In this document: in pieces, positions 9,823 through 18,370 of the stretch
Numbering within the stretch: position 1 is the stretch's first letter
Layout of the letters: the number at the start of each line of letters is the position of its first letter
From: JBHELB01 sp041859045
GTDB taxonomy: Bacteria; Hydrogenedentota; Hydrogenedentia; Hydrogenedentales; SLHB01
Assembly (NCBI GenBank): GCA_041859045.1
Contig: JBHELB010000053.1
Location: forward strand, 1-64,000
Reading direction: 5' to 3'
DNA length: 64,000 bases
Program-made: the position numbers and the translations under genes
The notes under the pieces: generated by a model
Seen by the model: the letters and a program-made list of their open reading frames with translations, nothing else
What the model was told of the DNA's origin: nothing
Database searches by the model: none

Positions 9823-9916
9823 GGCGGTCCTTGTTCGAGCGACAGTAGTTTGAGTAACATTCGCGTTCCGGAAGCCGACGTGCGAACCGGACGTACATGA
9901 GGGAGCGAGAATAACT

Positions 9917-11128
9917 ATGGCAAACGTAAAAAAGATCGTGTTGGCGTATTCTGGGGGACTCGACACTTCGGCGATTCTGAAGTGGCTCCAGGAAACCTAC
10001 AAGGCGGATGTGGTCGCGTTCATCGCGGACATCGGCCAGCGTGAGGAAACCGAACCCGCGCGCCAGAAGGCGGTCGATACGGGCGCGTGTGCGGTGTACT
10101 GCGAAGACCTGCGTGAGGAATTCGCCAAAGACTATGTTTACTTCGCGATGCGTGCGAACGCCCTTTACGAGGGGACCTACTATTTGGGTACGAGCGTAGC
10201 GCGGCCCCTGATTGCCAAAGCACAGATCGATGTGTTGCGCAAAGAGAATGCGGACGCCGTTTCGCACGGCGCCACGGGCAAGGGCAACGATCAGGTACGC
10301 TTCGAGTTGACCTACTACGCGCTGGAGCCGAACGTCTCGATCATCGCGCCGTGGCGCGATCCGAAATGGGAGCTTACCAGTCGCACGAAGCTGATCGACT
10401 ACGCGAAGAAGCACGGTATCCCCGTGCCGGTTACGGCGGCGAAGCCGTATTCTTCCGATCGCAACCTGCTGCACATCTCGTTCGAAGGCGGCATTCTGGA
10501 AGACCCCTGGGCGGAACCGCCGGAGGACATGTATCTGCTGACCACCGATCCGCGCAAAGCCCCGGACACGCCCGAGTACGTCGAGATCGACTTCGAAGAG
10601 GGCTATCCCGTAGCGGTCAACGGCGAGCGGCTTTCGCCTGCGTTGTTGATGGAAAAACTGAACGCCATCGCGGGTAAACACGGCGTCGGCCGCGTGGACA
10701 TGGTCGAAAACCGTTTCGTGGGCATGAAATCGCGTGGCGTTTACGAGACTCCGGGCGGCACCGTGCTGTACATGGCGCACCGCGCCGTGGAGTCGATCAC
10801 GATGGACCGCGAGGTCATGCTGATGCGCGACCAGTTGTCGCCCAAAATCGCCCAGCTCATCTATAACGGCTTCTGGTTTTCGCCGGAGATGAAGCTGATG
10901 ATGACGATGGTTGACCGCACGCAAGAGAACGTGACCGGCACCGCGCGTATCCGCCTGTACAAAGGCCAATGCGTCGTTGCCGGGCGCCGCGCGCCGAAGT
11001 CCCTCTACGACGCGAAGATCTCGACGTTCGAAGAAGACGAGGGTGCTTACCAGCAGGCAGATGCAGGCGCTTTCATTCGCCTGAACGCGTTGCGTCTGCG
11101 TGTGCGCAAGAACGCGGGATTGGACTAG
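9917..11128 (+). CDS. argG: Argininosuccinate synthase
   Basis: A 403-residue cytosolic enzyme that joins citrulline and aspartate with ATP to make argininosuccinate, the penultimate step of arginine synthesis. The N-type PP-loop YSGGLDTS is at residues 11-18. GATGKGNDQVRFE and the later APWRDPKWEL are typical family signatures, and the length is normal. The ATG at 9917 follows GGGAGCGAGAA. argH follows after only 11 bases, forming an argGH pair. Confidence 0.96.
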   Translation: MANVKKIVLAYSGGLDTSAILKWLQETYKADVVAFIADIGQREETEPARQKAVDTGACAVYCEDLREEFAKDYVYFAMRANALYEGTYYLGTSVARPLIAKAQIDVLRKENADAVSHGATGKGNDQVRFELTYYALEPNVSIIAPWRDPKWELTSRTKLIDYAKKHGIPVPVTAAKPYSSDRNLLHISFEGGILEDPWAEPPEDMYLLTTDPRKAPDTPEYVEIDFEEGYPVAVNGERLSPALLMEKLNAIAGKHGVGRVDMVENRFVGMKSRGVYETPGGTVLYMAHRAVESITMDREVMLMRDQLSPKIAQLIYNGFWFSPEMKLMMTMVDRTQENVTGTARIRLYKGQCVVAGRRAPKSLYDAKISTFEEDEGAYQQADAGAFIRLNALRLRVRKNAGLD

Positions 11129-11139
11129 CCGGAGGAATC

Positions 11140-12513
11140 ATGGGGAAGCAATGGGGCGGACGGTTTGAGGGCGGCACCGACGATCTCGTCGAGCGGTTGG
11201 GGCAGTCGGTGTCCTTCGATGCGCGGCTGGCGCACCACGACATCCGCGGAAGCATTGCCCATGCCTTGATGCTCGGCGAGCAGGGGATCATCTCGAAGAC
11301 CGACGCACGCGCGATTGTTCGTGGCCTTCAGGATATCGATCGCGACATCGCCGCGGGTAAGTTCACGTGGAAGATTGATCTCGAGGACGTGCATACGAAC
11401 ATCGAGGTGGCGTTGGTCGCACGCATCGGCGACGCGGGCAAGCGGCTGCACACCGCGCGCAGCCGCAACGACCAGGTCGCGCTGGATGTGCGCCTGTGGA
11501 CACGCGACCAGATCGACCGCATCATTGAACAGGTGCGCGACCTCCAAGCGGCGCTGGTCGACCTCGCCGAAAAACACATCGACGTGATCGTGCCGGGATG
11601 CACTCATCTGCAGCACGCTCAACCCGTGCTGCTCGCGCATCATCTGCTTGCCTATTTTGAAATGTTTTCCCGGGATAGGCAGCGCTTCTCCGAACTGCGC
11701 AGAAGAGTCAACGTGATGCCGCTGGGATCGGCCGCCCTCGCGGGAACTCCGCATCCTATCGACCGAAAGAAGGTCGCCGAAGAACTCGGCTTTGACTCAA
11801 TTTCCGCGAACAGCATGGATGCCGTCTCCGATCGCGACTTCGCCATCGAGTTTTGCTCGGCATCGGCGTTGGTCATGATGCATCTCTCGCGCCTAAGCGA
11901 GGAGTTTATCCTCTGGTCCTCCCAAGAGTTTGGCTACATCGAAATCGGCGATGCCTTCACGACCGGGTCGAGCATTATGCCGCAGAAGAAGAACCCCGAT
12001 GTGGCCGAACTCGTGCGCGGGAAGACCGGACGCGTCTATGGCGACCTGACGGCCCTTCTAACCATTCTCAAGGGGCTTCCACTAACGTACAACCGCGACC
12101 TTCAGGAAGACAAGGAGCCGTTGTTCGACACGAGCGACACCGTTCAGCTCTGCCTTGCGGTGTTCGCGAGGATGCTGCCGTCCGTGCGGATTAACCGCGA
12201 GCGCATGCTTGCGGCGACGCGCGAGGGCTTTCTCGAAGCGACCGATCTGGCGGACTATCTTGCCTCTCGGGGCATGCCCTTCCGCGAAGCCCACGAAGTG
12301 GTGGGCCGGATTGTCCGGCGTTGCATTGAACTTGACCTTACCTTACCTGAACTTCCGCTGGCCGAATACCGTAAGTTCTCGCGTTTGTTCGATAGCGCGC
12401 TGCTGCACGAAACCTTGCAGCCGAACGCCATCATCCGCCGGCGCGATACGCCCGGCGGCACCGCTCCGAGCCGCGTGCGCAGTGCACTGAAAAAGGCGCG
12501 CAAGGCGCTTTGA
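11140..12513 (+). CDS. argH: Argininosuccinate lyase
   Basis: A 457-residue tetrameric enzyme of the fumarase/aspartase superfamily that splits argininosuccinate into arginine and fumarate. It starts with the typical KQWGGRFEGG. HTARSRNDQVALDVRLW holds the second conserved region, and GSSIMPQKKNPD is the superfamily signature with the catalytic serine loop. ATG 11140 is set by GGAGG at 11131-11135. The frame is open far upstream inside argG, which is not coding in this frame. It ends just before the amidohydrolase gene. Confidence 0.96.
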   Translation: MGKQWGGRFEGGTDDLVERLGQSVSFDARLAHHDIRGSIAHALMLGEQGIISKTDARAIVRGLQDIDRDIAAGKFTWKIDLEDVHTNIEVALVARIGDAGKRLHTARSRNDQVALDVRLWTRDQIDRIIEQVRDLQAALVDLAEKHIDVIVPGCTHLQHAQPVLLAHHLLAYFEMFSRDRQRFSELRRRVNVMPLGSAALAGTPHPIDRKKVAEELGFDSISANSMDAVSDRDFAIEFCSASALVMMHLSRLSEEFILWSSQEFGYIEIGDAFTTGSSIMPQKKNPDVAELVRGKTGRVYGDLTALLTILKGLPLTYNRDLQEDKEPLFDTSDTVQLCLAVFARMLPSVRINRERMLAATREGFLEATDLADYLASRGMPFREAHEVVGRIVRRCIELDLTLPELPLAEYRKFSRLFDSALLHETLQPNAIIRRRDTPGGTAPSRVRSALKKARKAL

Positions 12514-12602
12514 AAAAACGGTTGCTTTGCCGTGATTCCGCCGCGCGCTTCTGCTACTCTGAATGAAGACAGGTGCAGAGCACCTACGGAAAGGAGTCAC
12601 CT

Positions 12603-13325
12603 ATGGCCTCGATCCGAGTTTCTGGAGTGCAAATGTGCGTCTCCGAGTCGCTGGAGGAAAATCTTCCGCGCGTCCTGGAGTACATCAAGACAAGCGATGC
12701 GGATATAGTGTTGTTCCCCGAGATGAGCTTGACCGGTTACCACGGTCAGTTCAGCGACAAGGCCGCACGCGCGGCATGGAGGCAAGTCGCCGCAGCCTGC
12801 CGTCAATACTACCGCACGGCGATCATTGGCACGGGCTGTGCCGAGGGCGGCGCCACCTATATTCAATCCCGCATCTATACGGACACGGGCGAACTCCTGG
12901 GAACGCACGAGAAAATCGTGCCTACGTCGGGCGATCGTCAGTTCTGCCAGCCCGGTCATGAGCTTCGCGTGTTTACGCATCGTGGAATTACGTTTGGTTG
13001 TCTCATTTGCAACGACCTGTGGGTAACGCCGGGCTGCGGCCCTTACCCCGATCCCCGTTTGGCCTATCACCTCGGTCAGAAAGGGGTGCAAGTGATTTTC
13101 CACGCGATCAATTCCGGCGCGTCGGCCATTCACTTGCCCTACCACGAGTCGAATCTAGCGTTGCGGGCGCTCGAAAACCGCATCCACATTGTGACGGCCA
13201 ATGCCGCGCTCAAGGGCGCATCGGTGAATTGCTCCAGCGGGGTCATGTCGCCCCAAGGGGAATGGCTTGTGCGTTGCCCGCGCGAGGGCGAGCATGTCCA
13301 CAACTGCGATCTCACTATTGAGTAG
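12603..13325 (+). CDS. Carbon-nitrogen hydrolase (nitrilase superfamily)
   Basis: A 240-residue amidohydrolase with the Glu-Lys-Cys triad of the nitrilase superfamily visible: Glu40 in VLFPEMSLTGYH, Lys104 in THEKIVPT and Cys136 in FGCLICNDLW. Such enzymes cut or condense amide bonds of small molecules; omega-amidase, carbamoylputrescine amidase and NAD synthetase-like activities all exist in the superfamily. The substrate is not identifiable. ATG 12603 follows AAGGAG at 12591-12596. The 3' end overlaps the convergent glycosyltransferase gene by 11 bases. It lies 89 bases after argH. Confidence 0.8.
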   Translation: MASIRVSGVQMCVSESLEENLPRVLEYIKTSDADIVLFPEMSLTGYHGQFSDKAARAAWRQVAAACRQYYRTAIIGTGCAEGGATYIQSRIYTDTGELLGTHEKIVPTSGDRQFCQPGHELRVFTHRGITFGCLICNDLWVTPGCGPYPDPRLAYHLGQKGVQVIFHAINSGASAIHLPYHESNLALRALENRIHIVTANAALKGASVNCSSGVMSPQGEWLVRCPREGEHVHNCDLTIE

Positions 13326-15111
13326 TAGACGAGGCGGACGAATCGCCGGATTCGGCTGAGGAGGCTTCGTCTGCTGTAGGCGGAAGCGTCTTTAGTATCA
13401 ACAGGCGACGTGTGGTCATTCCAAGATACGAGAAGTAGGGAATTCGGCCAAGTTCGACCGTGTCCTTCCTTTTCAAGAAGGAAATGGCGTACTCGTACGA
13501 GAGTAGCCACTGGTACGGGTAGGTTTCCCAGAAACTACGGCTGCCCACCTTTTCCATATACGCATCGCTGGTGTAAGCGCCGTTGTATTCGAAGCCGCCG
13601 TCGATGCCATAGGGGTTTACGCCGAGTTCTTGCTTAAGTCCCGCAATCCCCTTCCAGCGGGCACGGTTCCAGGAAAGCGAGTCCTGAACGCCCGCCACAC
13701 TGAAAAGGAAGAAGATTGTGCAGAGAGCAACGGCCATTGTTCGCTGAACGCCAGATGCCAGCGTTACGGCAACGAGGAGTACTCCGGGAACAAGTGTGGG
13801 AAGCAGATAGCGGTCGATAATCGAGGGAAGATAAACGTTGTATGGGGCCGCGATGAACCCGGCGATGAGCAACGCGAGAAAAAGGGGTGTATAGGCGGAG
13901 GGATGCTGAGAAAAGCCCTCTGCATGGCGCCAACGCCATATTAGCGCTATCAGTTGAGGCAGCGTGGCTGCGAGGAGCACCGCGCCGGAGATAACGGCGA
14001 GTTCCGTGATGGGCCACCATACCGCGCCGCCCACACGGACCGGAGACCAAAAGTAATTGCTCATGTACACGTCGCGTAAGGTCAGTGGTCCTAGCCCGAG
14101 ATCGCGCAGTACATTGGGAAGAATCGGAAGGTGCGTCTGCCACAGCTTGCACGCGGTCGCTTGAATGAACACCAGCGACAACACGAACAACGTCCAGCGT
14201 CCCCAGCGCCAGCGTTCCTGTCCGCGTAACAGGCGGTAGAGGCGAGGCAGCGCCAGCGGAAGAGAGAATAGACCCAGGTAGAGCAATGAGACCCCGACAT
14301 GCTCGACAATAAGCCAAGAACGCCAGGCAAGACTTCCCTTGGCGGGGAAAGTTTTCCAATCGTACTCGCCGGGACTGATGTTTTTGTAGACGAAATGGAA
14401 GATTACCGCGAGTACCCACGGGGTGACAAGAAGCGCAAAGGCCTTTGCGCTAGGCCAACGCCGCTCTTTAATTGCACGGAAGACATAGGTCATTACGAAC
14501 GCCACAGGCAGGACTACTGCAAACTGGCGGATGAAGAAGGCCAACGCCGCCCAGAACGCGCCATAGAGAATATAGCGCTCCAGTCCCGTGTGGAAATAGC
14601 GAAGGAAGAACAGCATGGAAAGAAGCATCGGCACGAGAAATGGAATGTCTGTCATGAACATGTACGAGAGGTAATGCGCGATCGGATTGGCGAAAAGTGT
14701 GGCGCCACAGACCGCTGCGGTGAATTTGTCCAGCCCTATCTCGCGGGCGCAAAGTCCGCAGATCCACGCCGCCAAAATAGAAAGAAACATGACAGAAAGG
14801 TGCAGAGCCGTCCAGCTTGAGCCAAAAATCGCGGCGCAGACTACCCCCCACGCCTGCAACGCCACCGCATTTGTGGCGGCAAAGGGATGCTGCTTGTACA
14901 CGCCGGTCTCGAGAAACTCGAAGACAGGCTTTGCGTAGACCCAGTCATCATTAAGCGGAAACGGCGTCTTGGGTCCGACCGCCGCCAAGGAGCACAATGC
15001 GAGTAGCGTTGGCAGGAGCCACAGGACGTGTCCAGACGCGAACCTCTTCATATGCCCCGAGGGCGTCAAACGAGCGGCCGCGGCTTGGAAAATGCGTTTT
15101 CTCGGCGGCAT
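13315..15111 (-). CDS. GT-C fold membrane glycosyltransferase (family 39-like)
   Basis: A 598-residue polytopic membrane protein with about ten to twelve hydrophobic segments. The first loop carries PFPLNDDWVYAKP; the paired acidic residues in this loop are the usual catalytic site of GT-C transferases that use polyprenyl-phosphate sugars. A second loop, YMFMTDIPFLVPM, also has the typical acidic residue. It probably adds a sugar to lipid or protein at the outer face of the inner membrane; donor and acceptor are unknown. It starts three bases after the pilT stop codon. No strong ribosome-binding site is seen, and Met21 (base 15051) is an alternative start that would place the first TM segment at the N-terminus. 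Confidence 0.7.
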   Translation of the reverse strand: MPPRKRIFQAAAARLTPSGHMKRFASGHVLWLLPTLLALCSLAAVGPKTPFPLNDDWVYAKPVFEFLETGVYKQHPFAATNAVALQAWGVVCAAIFGSSWTALHLSVMFLSILAAWICGLCAREIGLDKFTAAVCGATLFANPIAHYLSYMFMTDIPFLVPMLLSMLFFLRYFHTGLERYILYGAFWAALAFFIRQFAVVLPVAFVMTYVFRAIKERRWPSAKAFALLVTPWVLAVIFHFVYKNISPGEYDWKTFPAKGSLAWRSWLIVEHVGVSLLYLGLFSLPLALPRLYRLLRGQERWRWGRWTLFVLSLVFIQATACKLWQTHLPILPNVLRDLGLGPLTLRDVYMSNYFWSPVRVGGAVWWPITELAVISGAVLLAATLPQLIALIWRWRHAEGFSQHPSAYTPLFLALLIAGFIAAPYNVYLPSIIDRYLLPTLVPGVLLVAVTLASGVQRTMAVALCTIFFLFSVAGVQDSLSWNRARWKGIAGLKQELGVNPYGIDGGFEYNGAYTSDAYMEKVGSRSFWETYPYQWLLSYEYAISFLKRKDTVELGRIPYFSYLGMTTRRLLILKTLPPTADEASSAESGDSSASSTTQ

Positions 15112-15114
15112 GGT

Positions 15115-16212
15115 TTACCGTTTCAAGATTCCGCCGCGCGACTGACTCAGGAAGATGCCTTGAAGATTCATCTTCAACTCGTCCGGGTTATCCGAATTCC
15201 AGACAGCGTCCTCTTCCTTAATCAGTTTTCGCTTCACGAGGTCCACTAGACTCATGTTGAACGTCTGCATGCCTTCTTCCCGGCCCGCGGCAATCGCCAC
15301 CGGGATCTGTTTCAGCTCGTTCTCGCGAATAAGCGCCGAAATCGCGGGGTTGGTGAGCATGATCTCGATCGCCGGAACGCGTCCCTTGCCATCGGCGGCA
15401 GGCAGCAAACGCTGCGCGACGCAGGCCTTCAACTGAAGGGCCAACTGAGAACGCACCTGCGGCTGCTGATTCGTCGGGAAAAGATCGAGGATGCGATCGA
15501 TGGTCAGCATCGCGTTCGTCGTGTGCAGCGTGCTGAACACCAAGTGTCCTGTCTCTGAGGCCGAGATCGCCGCGCCAAAGGTCTCGGCGTCGCGCATCTC
15601 ACCGATCAGGATCACGTCCGGATCTTCGCGCATTGCCGCGCGCAGCGCCGTGGAGAAATCATGCGTGTCGATATTGATTTCGCGCTGCGTCACGATGCTT
15701 TTCTTGTTGATGTGGAGGAATTCGATAGGATCCTCCAGCGTCACAATATGCTCCCGGCGCGTGCGGTTGATAAGGTCGATAATGGACGCCAGGGTCGTCG
15801 ACTTACCGCTACCCGTCGTTCCGGTTACCAGCACCATGCCGCGGGGGATATGACTGATTTTCTCCATCGCCGGCGGAAGATTGAGTTGTTCGAAGCTGAG
15901 AATTTTGGCCTTTACGTGGCGCATGATGATGCCCACCGAGCCCCGCTGCATCAGCACGTTTACGCGGAAACGTCCCAGCCCCGCCTGGCTATACGCCAAG
16001 TCCGCATCCCCGCAGTCCAGAAACTTCTGCTTTTTTTCTGGCGTCATCATGTCGTCGAGAAAACTCAGGGTGTCCTCTGGCCCGAGGCACTCTTCGCCGA
16101 TAAACCGGATCGCGCCGTCCACGCGCACCGCAGGCGGACTCCCCACCGTAAGATGCACGTCGGAAGCCCCATTCTTGACCGCATACGAAAGGATTTTGTC
16201 CAATTTGAACAT
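15115..16212 (-). CDS. pilT: Type IV pilus retraction ATPase PilT
   Basis: A 365-residue hexameric secretion ATPase that depolymerises type IV pili for twitching motility. The N-terminal PAS-like domain contains NGASDVHLTVGSPPAVRV at residues 14-31. Walker A is GTTGSGKST, the Asp box is HIVTLEDPIEF, Walker B is DPDVILIGEMRD and the His box is VFSTLHTTNA. The C-terminal AAGREEGMQTF is close to the AIRNLIRE/GMQ region of PilT. The ATG at 16212 follows GGGAG. An upstream in-frame start at 16266 lacks a site. No pilB, pilC or pilin genes are nearby. A near-exact copy of codons 14-31 is present in the SGNH hydrolase gene at 17261-17311. Confidence 0.9.
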   Translation of the reverse strand: MFKLDKILSYAVKNGASDVHLTVGSPPAVRVDGAIRFIGEECLGPEDTLSFLDDMMTPEKKQKFLDCGDADLAYSQAGLGRFRVNVLMQRGSVGIIMRHVKAKILSFEQLNLPPAMEKISHIPRGMVLVTGTTGSGKSTTLASIIDLINRTRREHIVTLEDPIEFLHINKKSIVTQREINIDTHDFSTALRAAMREDPDVILIGEMRDAETFGAAISASETGHLVFSTLHTTNAMLTIDRILDLFPTNQQPQVRSQLALQLKACVAQRLLPAADGKGRVPAIEIMLTNPAISALIRENELKQIPVAIAAGREEGMQTFNMSLVDLVKRKLIKEEDAVWNSDNPDELKMNLQGIFLSQSRGGILKR

Positions 16213-16292
16213 GCTCAAACTCCCGCGCTCAGGCGTTCTGTTGCCCAAACCAGCCGAGTATAGCAAAAGGGGGCGGAGTGGACAATTCGACG

Positions 16293-16400
16293 TCAGTTTG
16301 CCGCGGCACCTCGCAGGGCTGAACCCGGCACGCCCAGTTCCTCCACAAATTTTGGTAAAAAGACAGACAATGTGGCGTGATTATCTGTGAGTTCATAACG
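16293..16400 (-). pseudogene. Remnant of an SGNH hydrolase C-terminus
   Basis: On the minus strand a short open frame ends at TGA (16293-16295) and contains FLPKFVEELGVPGSALRG. The bases at 16309-16346 match 17316-17353 inside the SGNH hydrolase gene with one synonymous difference in 38. Upstream of that block the match decays, but FLxxxVEEL is still shared. It overlaps the end of the DUF188 gene by eight bases and lies just upstream of pilT. I read it as the truncated tail of a second, diverged SGNH copy left by the local rearrangement. The upstream limit is arbitrary. Confidence 0.55.
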
Positions 16401-16836
16401 CAGCCCGGACTAGCATGTCGAGCTGCATTAGGAAGCGAGAGCGGTCTTTCGGACCGAAAGGGGCAGGACCACCGTTCGCAAGTCCATGCTCTCGGAGTTG
16501 TGAAAGGAATTCACGGTGGGCAAGCGCATCTCCGATAGAGGCCTCCGTGAACACGCGCCCCTTTGAGTTCAACGCATGCGCTCCTCTTTGGAGACATCGA
16601 GCCGCGAGTGGAATATCGTCGGATACCACAATATCCCGCGGTCCCACATGATCGACGATCCAATCGTCCGCGGCGTCGAAGCCGTCGTCAACCACGACCA
16701 GTTCGAGCGCGGCGTCATCTGGTATTCGCATCCAGTCGTTCGCGACAACCTTAACCGGTACCCCATGCCGTTTCGCCACGCGATACGTCTCGCTCTTCAC
16801 GGGACATGCGTCTCCATCCACATAGATCACCGGCAT
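16393..16836 (-). CDS. YaiI/YqxD family (DUF188) protein
   Basis: A 147-residue protein of the DUF188 family, which has a PIN-like fold with conserved acidic residues. PVIYVDGDACPVK stands at the N-terminus, followed by VVVDDGFDAADDWIVDH, DIVVSDDIPLA and the C-terminal GGPAPFGPKDRSRF. A nuclease role has been suggested for the family but is not proven. ATG 16836 is preferred because AGGAA lies just upstream. An in-frame start at 16857 adds seven residues without support. The gene looks intact although it sits inside a rearranged block. Confidence 0.85.
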   Translation of the reverse strand: MPVIYVDGDACPVKSETYRVAKRHGVPVKVVANDWMRIPDDAALELVVVDDGFDAADDWIVDHVGPRDIVVSDDIPLAARCLQRGAHALNSKGRVFTEASIGDALAHREFLSQLREHGLANGGPAPFGPKDRSRFLMQLDMLVRAAL

Positions 16837-17154
16837 ACAGTTCCTCGCTCCAACCAAAGGCTACACCAACTCTCCTCCCTCATACGATTACACATGGGAG
16901 CAAGTAGTAGCGGAATGGAGGGGCGTGAACTTCCGCGAAGCGCCCCCACCGTCCGGAGAATTTGAGGGATTTTCCCCAAGCTGGCAGGCCTCCTGAGGTC
17001 AAGCAGAAACGTTAATTTGTTCAAAAGATTTCTCACCCGTACCACGGGAGAGCCAAAACATTCCGTCCCTTCAATAAGACAAACAGCTCTCCAACTCTGT
17101 CTATTCTCTTCCGATACGCTTGGCAGAGCACACCCAATTCCGCAATGGATAGTT
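16837..17154. other. Gene-free stretch inside the rearranged block
   Basis: About 320 bases without a supported gene, promoter or terminator. It lies between the DUF188 gene and the duplicated helicase tail. Sparse open frames here lack ribosome-binding sites. The sequence does not visibly match the helicase-SGNH spacer at 18290-18370. Confidence 0.5.
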
Positions 17155-17270
17155 TCATCTAGAACGCTCCAAAGCCATCTTCGCCAGCAGCAGCGTGCCG
17201 CTCTTGCCGTGATCACCAATCTCGAGCGATGGACCAACGCAGCTTGGGCAGCCCTCCTTGCACGCGCACC
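17155..17270 (-). pseudogene. Duplicated tail of the MrfA-like helicase gene
   Basis: Bases 17171-17270 match the 3' end of the helicase gene (18381-18480) at 96 of 100 positions. All four differences are silent third-position changes in the helicase frame (Lys, Glu and two Gly codons). In that frame it encodes the Cys cluster CACKEGCPSC and continues to MALERSR and a TGA at 17155-17157, whereas the full gene ends MALGI. There is no upstream helicase sequence. At 17261-17270 it joins a pilT fragment through ten bases, CACGCGCACC, common to both source genes. Confidence 0.75.
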
Positions 17271-18289
17271 GCAGGCGGACTCCCCACCGTAAGATGCACA
17301 TCGGAAGCCCCGTTGCCTCGCAGGGCCGAACCCGGCACGCCCAGTTCCTCCACGATTCTTAGCAGGAATAGGCGACGTATCGCGTCATACCCGCGCTCAT
17401 TCGGATCCTCGATGTTCTCATAGTACCAATAGTGGGGATCTTCGGGGCGGTAGGTCGCATGCCAAAACTGACGGCAACGAATACCGTGTCCGAGAAATGC
17501 GCTGTGAAGATCGACCATTGCCACCGCCTCATGCTGCGCCGCACATCGGCCAATCACCTCGTTATACGCAGCGTGTATTTTCCACAAGTCCCTCCAGGCG
17601 GGTAGTCCCACCCATCGAGGATCGCCGCCGCCGTCTGAAGGATCGTAGATATTCGCCAGGAAAATTCTGCACCCTCCGGGAAAGAGGTCAACGAGTCGCT
17701 CGCACATGCTGTTAAGGCGTTGTTCAAATGCGGCAATCCAGGGCTGGGCCTGTTCAAATGTTGCTCCGTACATGGCGCCCTCTGCCGGAGGTCTCGCGCC
17801 ATACCAGTGGATAATGTCGTTTCCACCTGTAGTTATCACCACTATTCCAAAAACGCTTTCGGGAAAAGGAAGCAGTTCGGGAAGTTGTTTTTCGGAGTGC
17901 TCAATAGAGTTTGAGCCTGACACCGACACATTTACAACGCGTAGATTCGGCAAGACAGCCCTGAGGCAAATCCCCTGCATGTCCGACAATTCATCCGGCG
18001 GATTATCGGCCAGGCGCGCCACGTACGATTTATCCGGTGCCGCGCCAAATCCTGCGGTCACGCTGTCCCCAAGCCCCAACAGCACAACTTCGCGTGAACT
18101 CCACACCGACCGGAATGACTCAGCAGGAACAGAAGGGCCCGCCGCCCCCTCTCCCATTGGCCGCGCAAGGCAGTAATACTGAAGACAGAACAGGGCGAGA
18201 CATAACACGCCTCCGGCCATCCCCAAGAGCATCAAGCGAAACGCTCTACCCCTGGAAATTAACGTTTCGGAAGCACCTTTCGCTTTCAT
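17213..18289 (-). CDS. SGNH/GDSL-type hydrolase with a mosaic C-terminus
   Basis: A 358-residue protein with an N-terminal membrane anchor (about 22-42) and an SGNH hydrolase domain: nucleophile Ser76 in LGLGDSVTAGFG, Asn157 in TTGGNDII, and a C-terminal block with EDPHYW followed by NERGYDAI. Esterase or deacetylase activity on envelope polymers is plausible. Residues 313-325 read VEELGVPGSALRG. The next 18 residues (326-343) copy PilT residues 14-31 in frame, and the last 15 are helicase sequence read out of frame, so the native end is lost. The stop TGA depends on a base that differs from the helicase gene. ATG 18289 follows GGGGAGAGG; a GTG at 18307 is the alternative. Confidence 0.75.
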   Translation of the reverse strand: MKAKGASETLISRGRAFRLMLLGMAGGVLCLALFCLQYYCLARPMGEGAAGPSVPAESFRSVWSSREVVLLGLGDSVTAGFGAAPDKSYVARLADNPPDELSDMQGICLRAVLPNLRVVNVSVSGSNSIEHSEKQLPELLPFPESVFGIVVITTGGNDIIHWYGARPPAEGAMYGATFEQAQPWIAAFEQRLNSMCERLVDLFPGGCRIFLANIYDPSDGGGDPRWVGLPAWRDLWKIHAAYNEVIGRCAAQHEAVAMVDLHSAFLGHGIRCRQFWHATYRPEDPHYWYYENIEDPNERGYDAIRRLFLLRIVEELGVPGSALRGNGASDVHLTVGSPPAVRVQGGLPKLRWSIARDW

Positions 18290-18370
18290 ATATGTCCTCT
18301 CCCCCACAAGTTAATTGACGTTGTTGTGGCGTAGAACCCGTATCAAGACAGGTCCTTGTGCCGAGAGCGG

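Noticed and set aside
9683..10969. 428-codon open frame antisense to argG
   Set aside because: It mirrors argG, a secure gene. The high GC content opens the opposite frame, and the translation (His/Arg/Val rich) has no domain.
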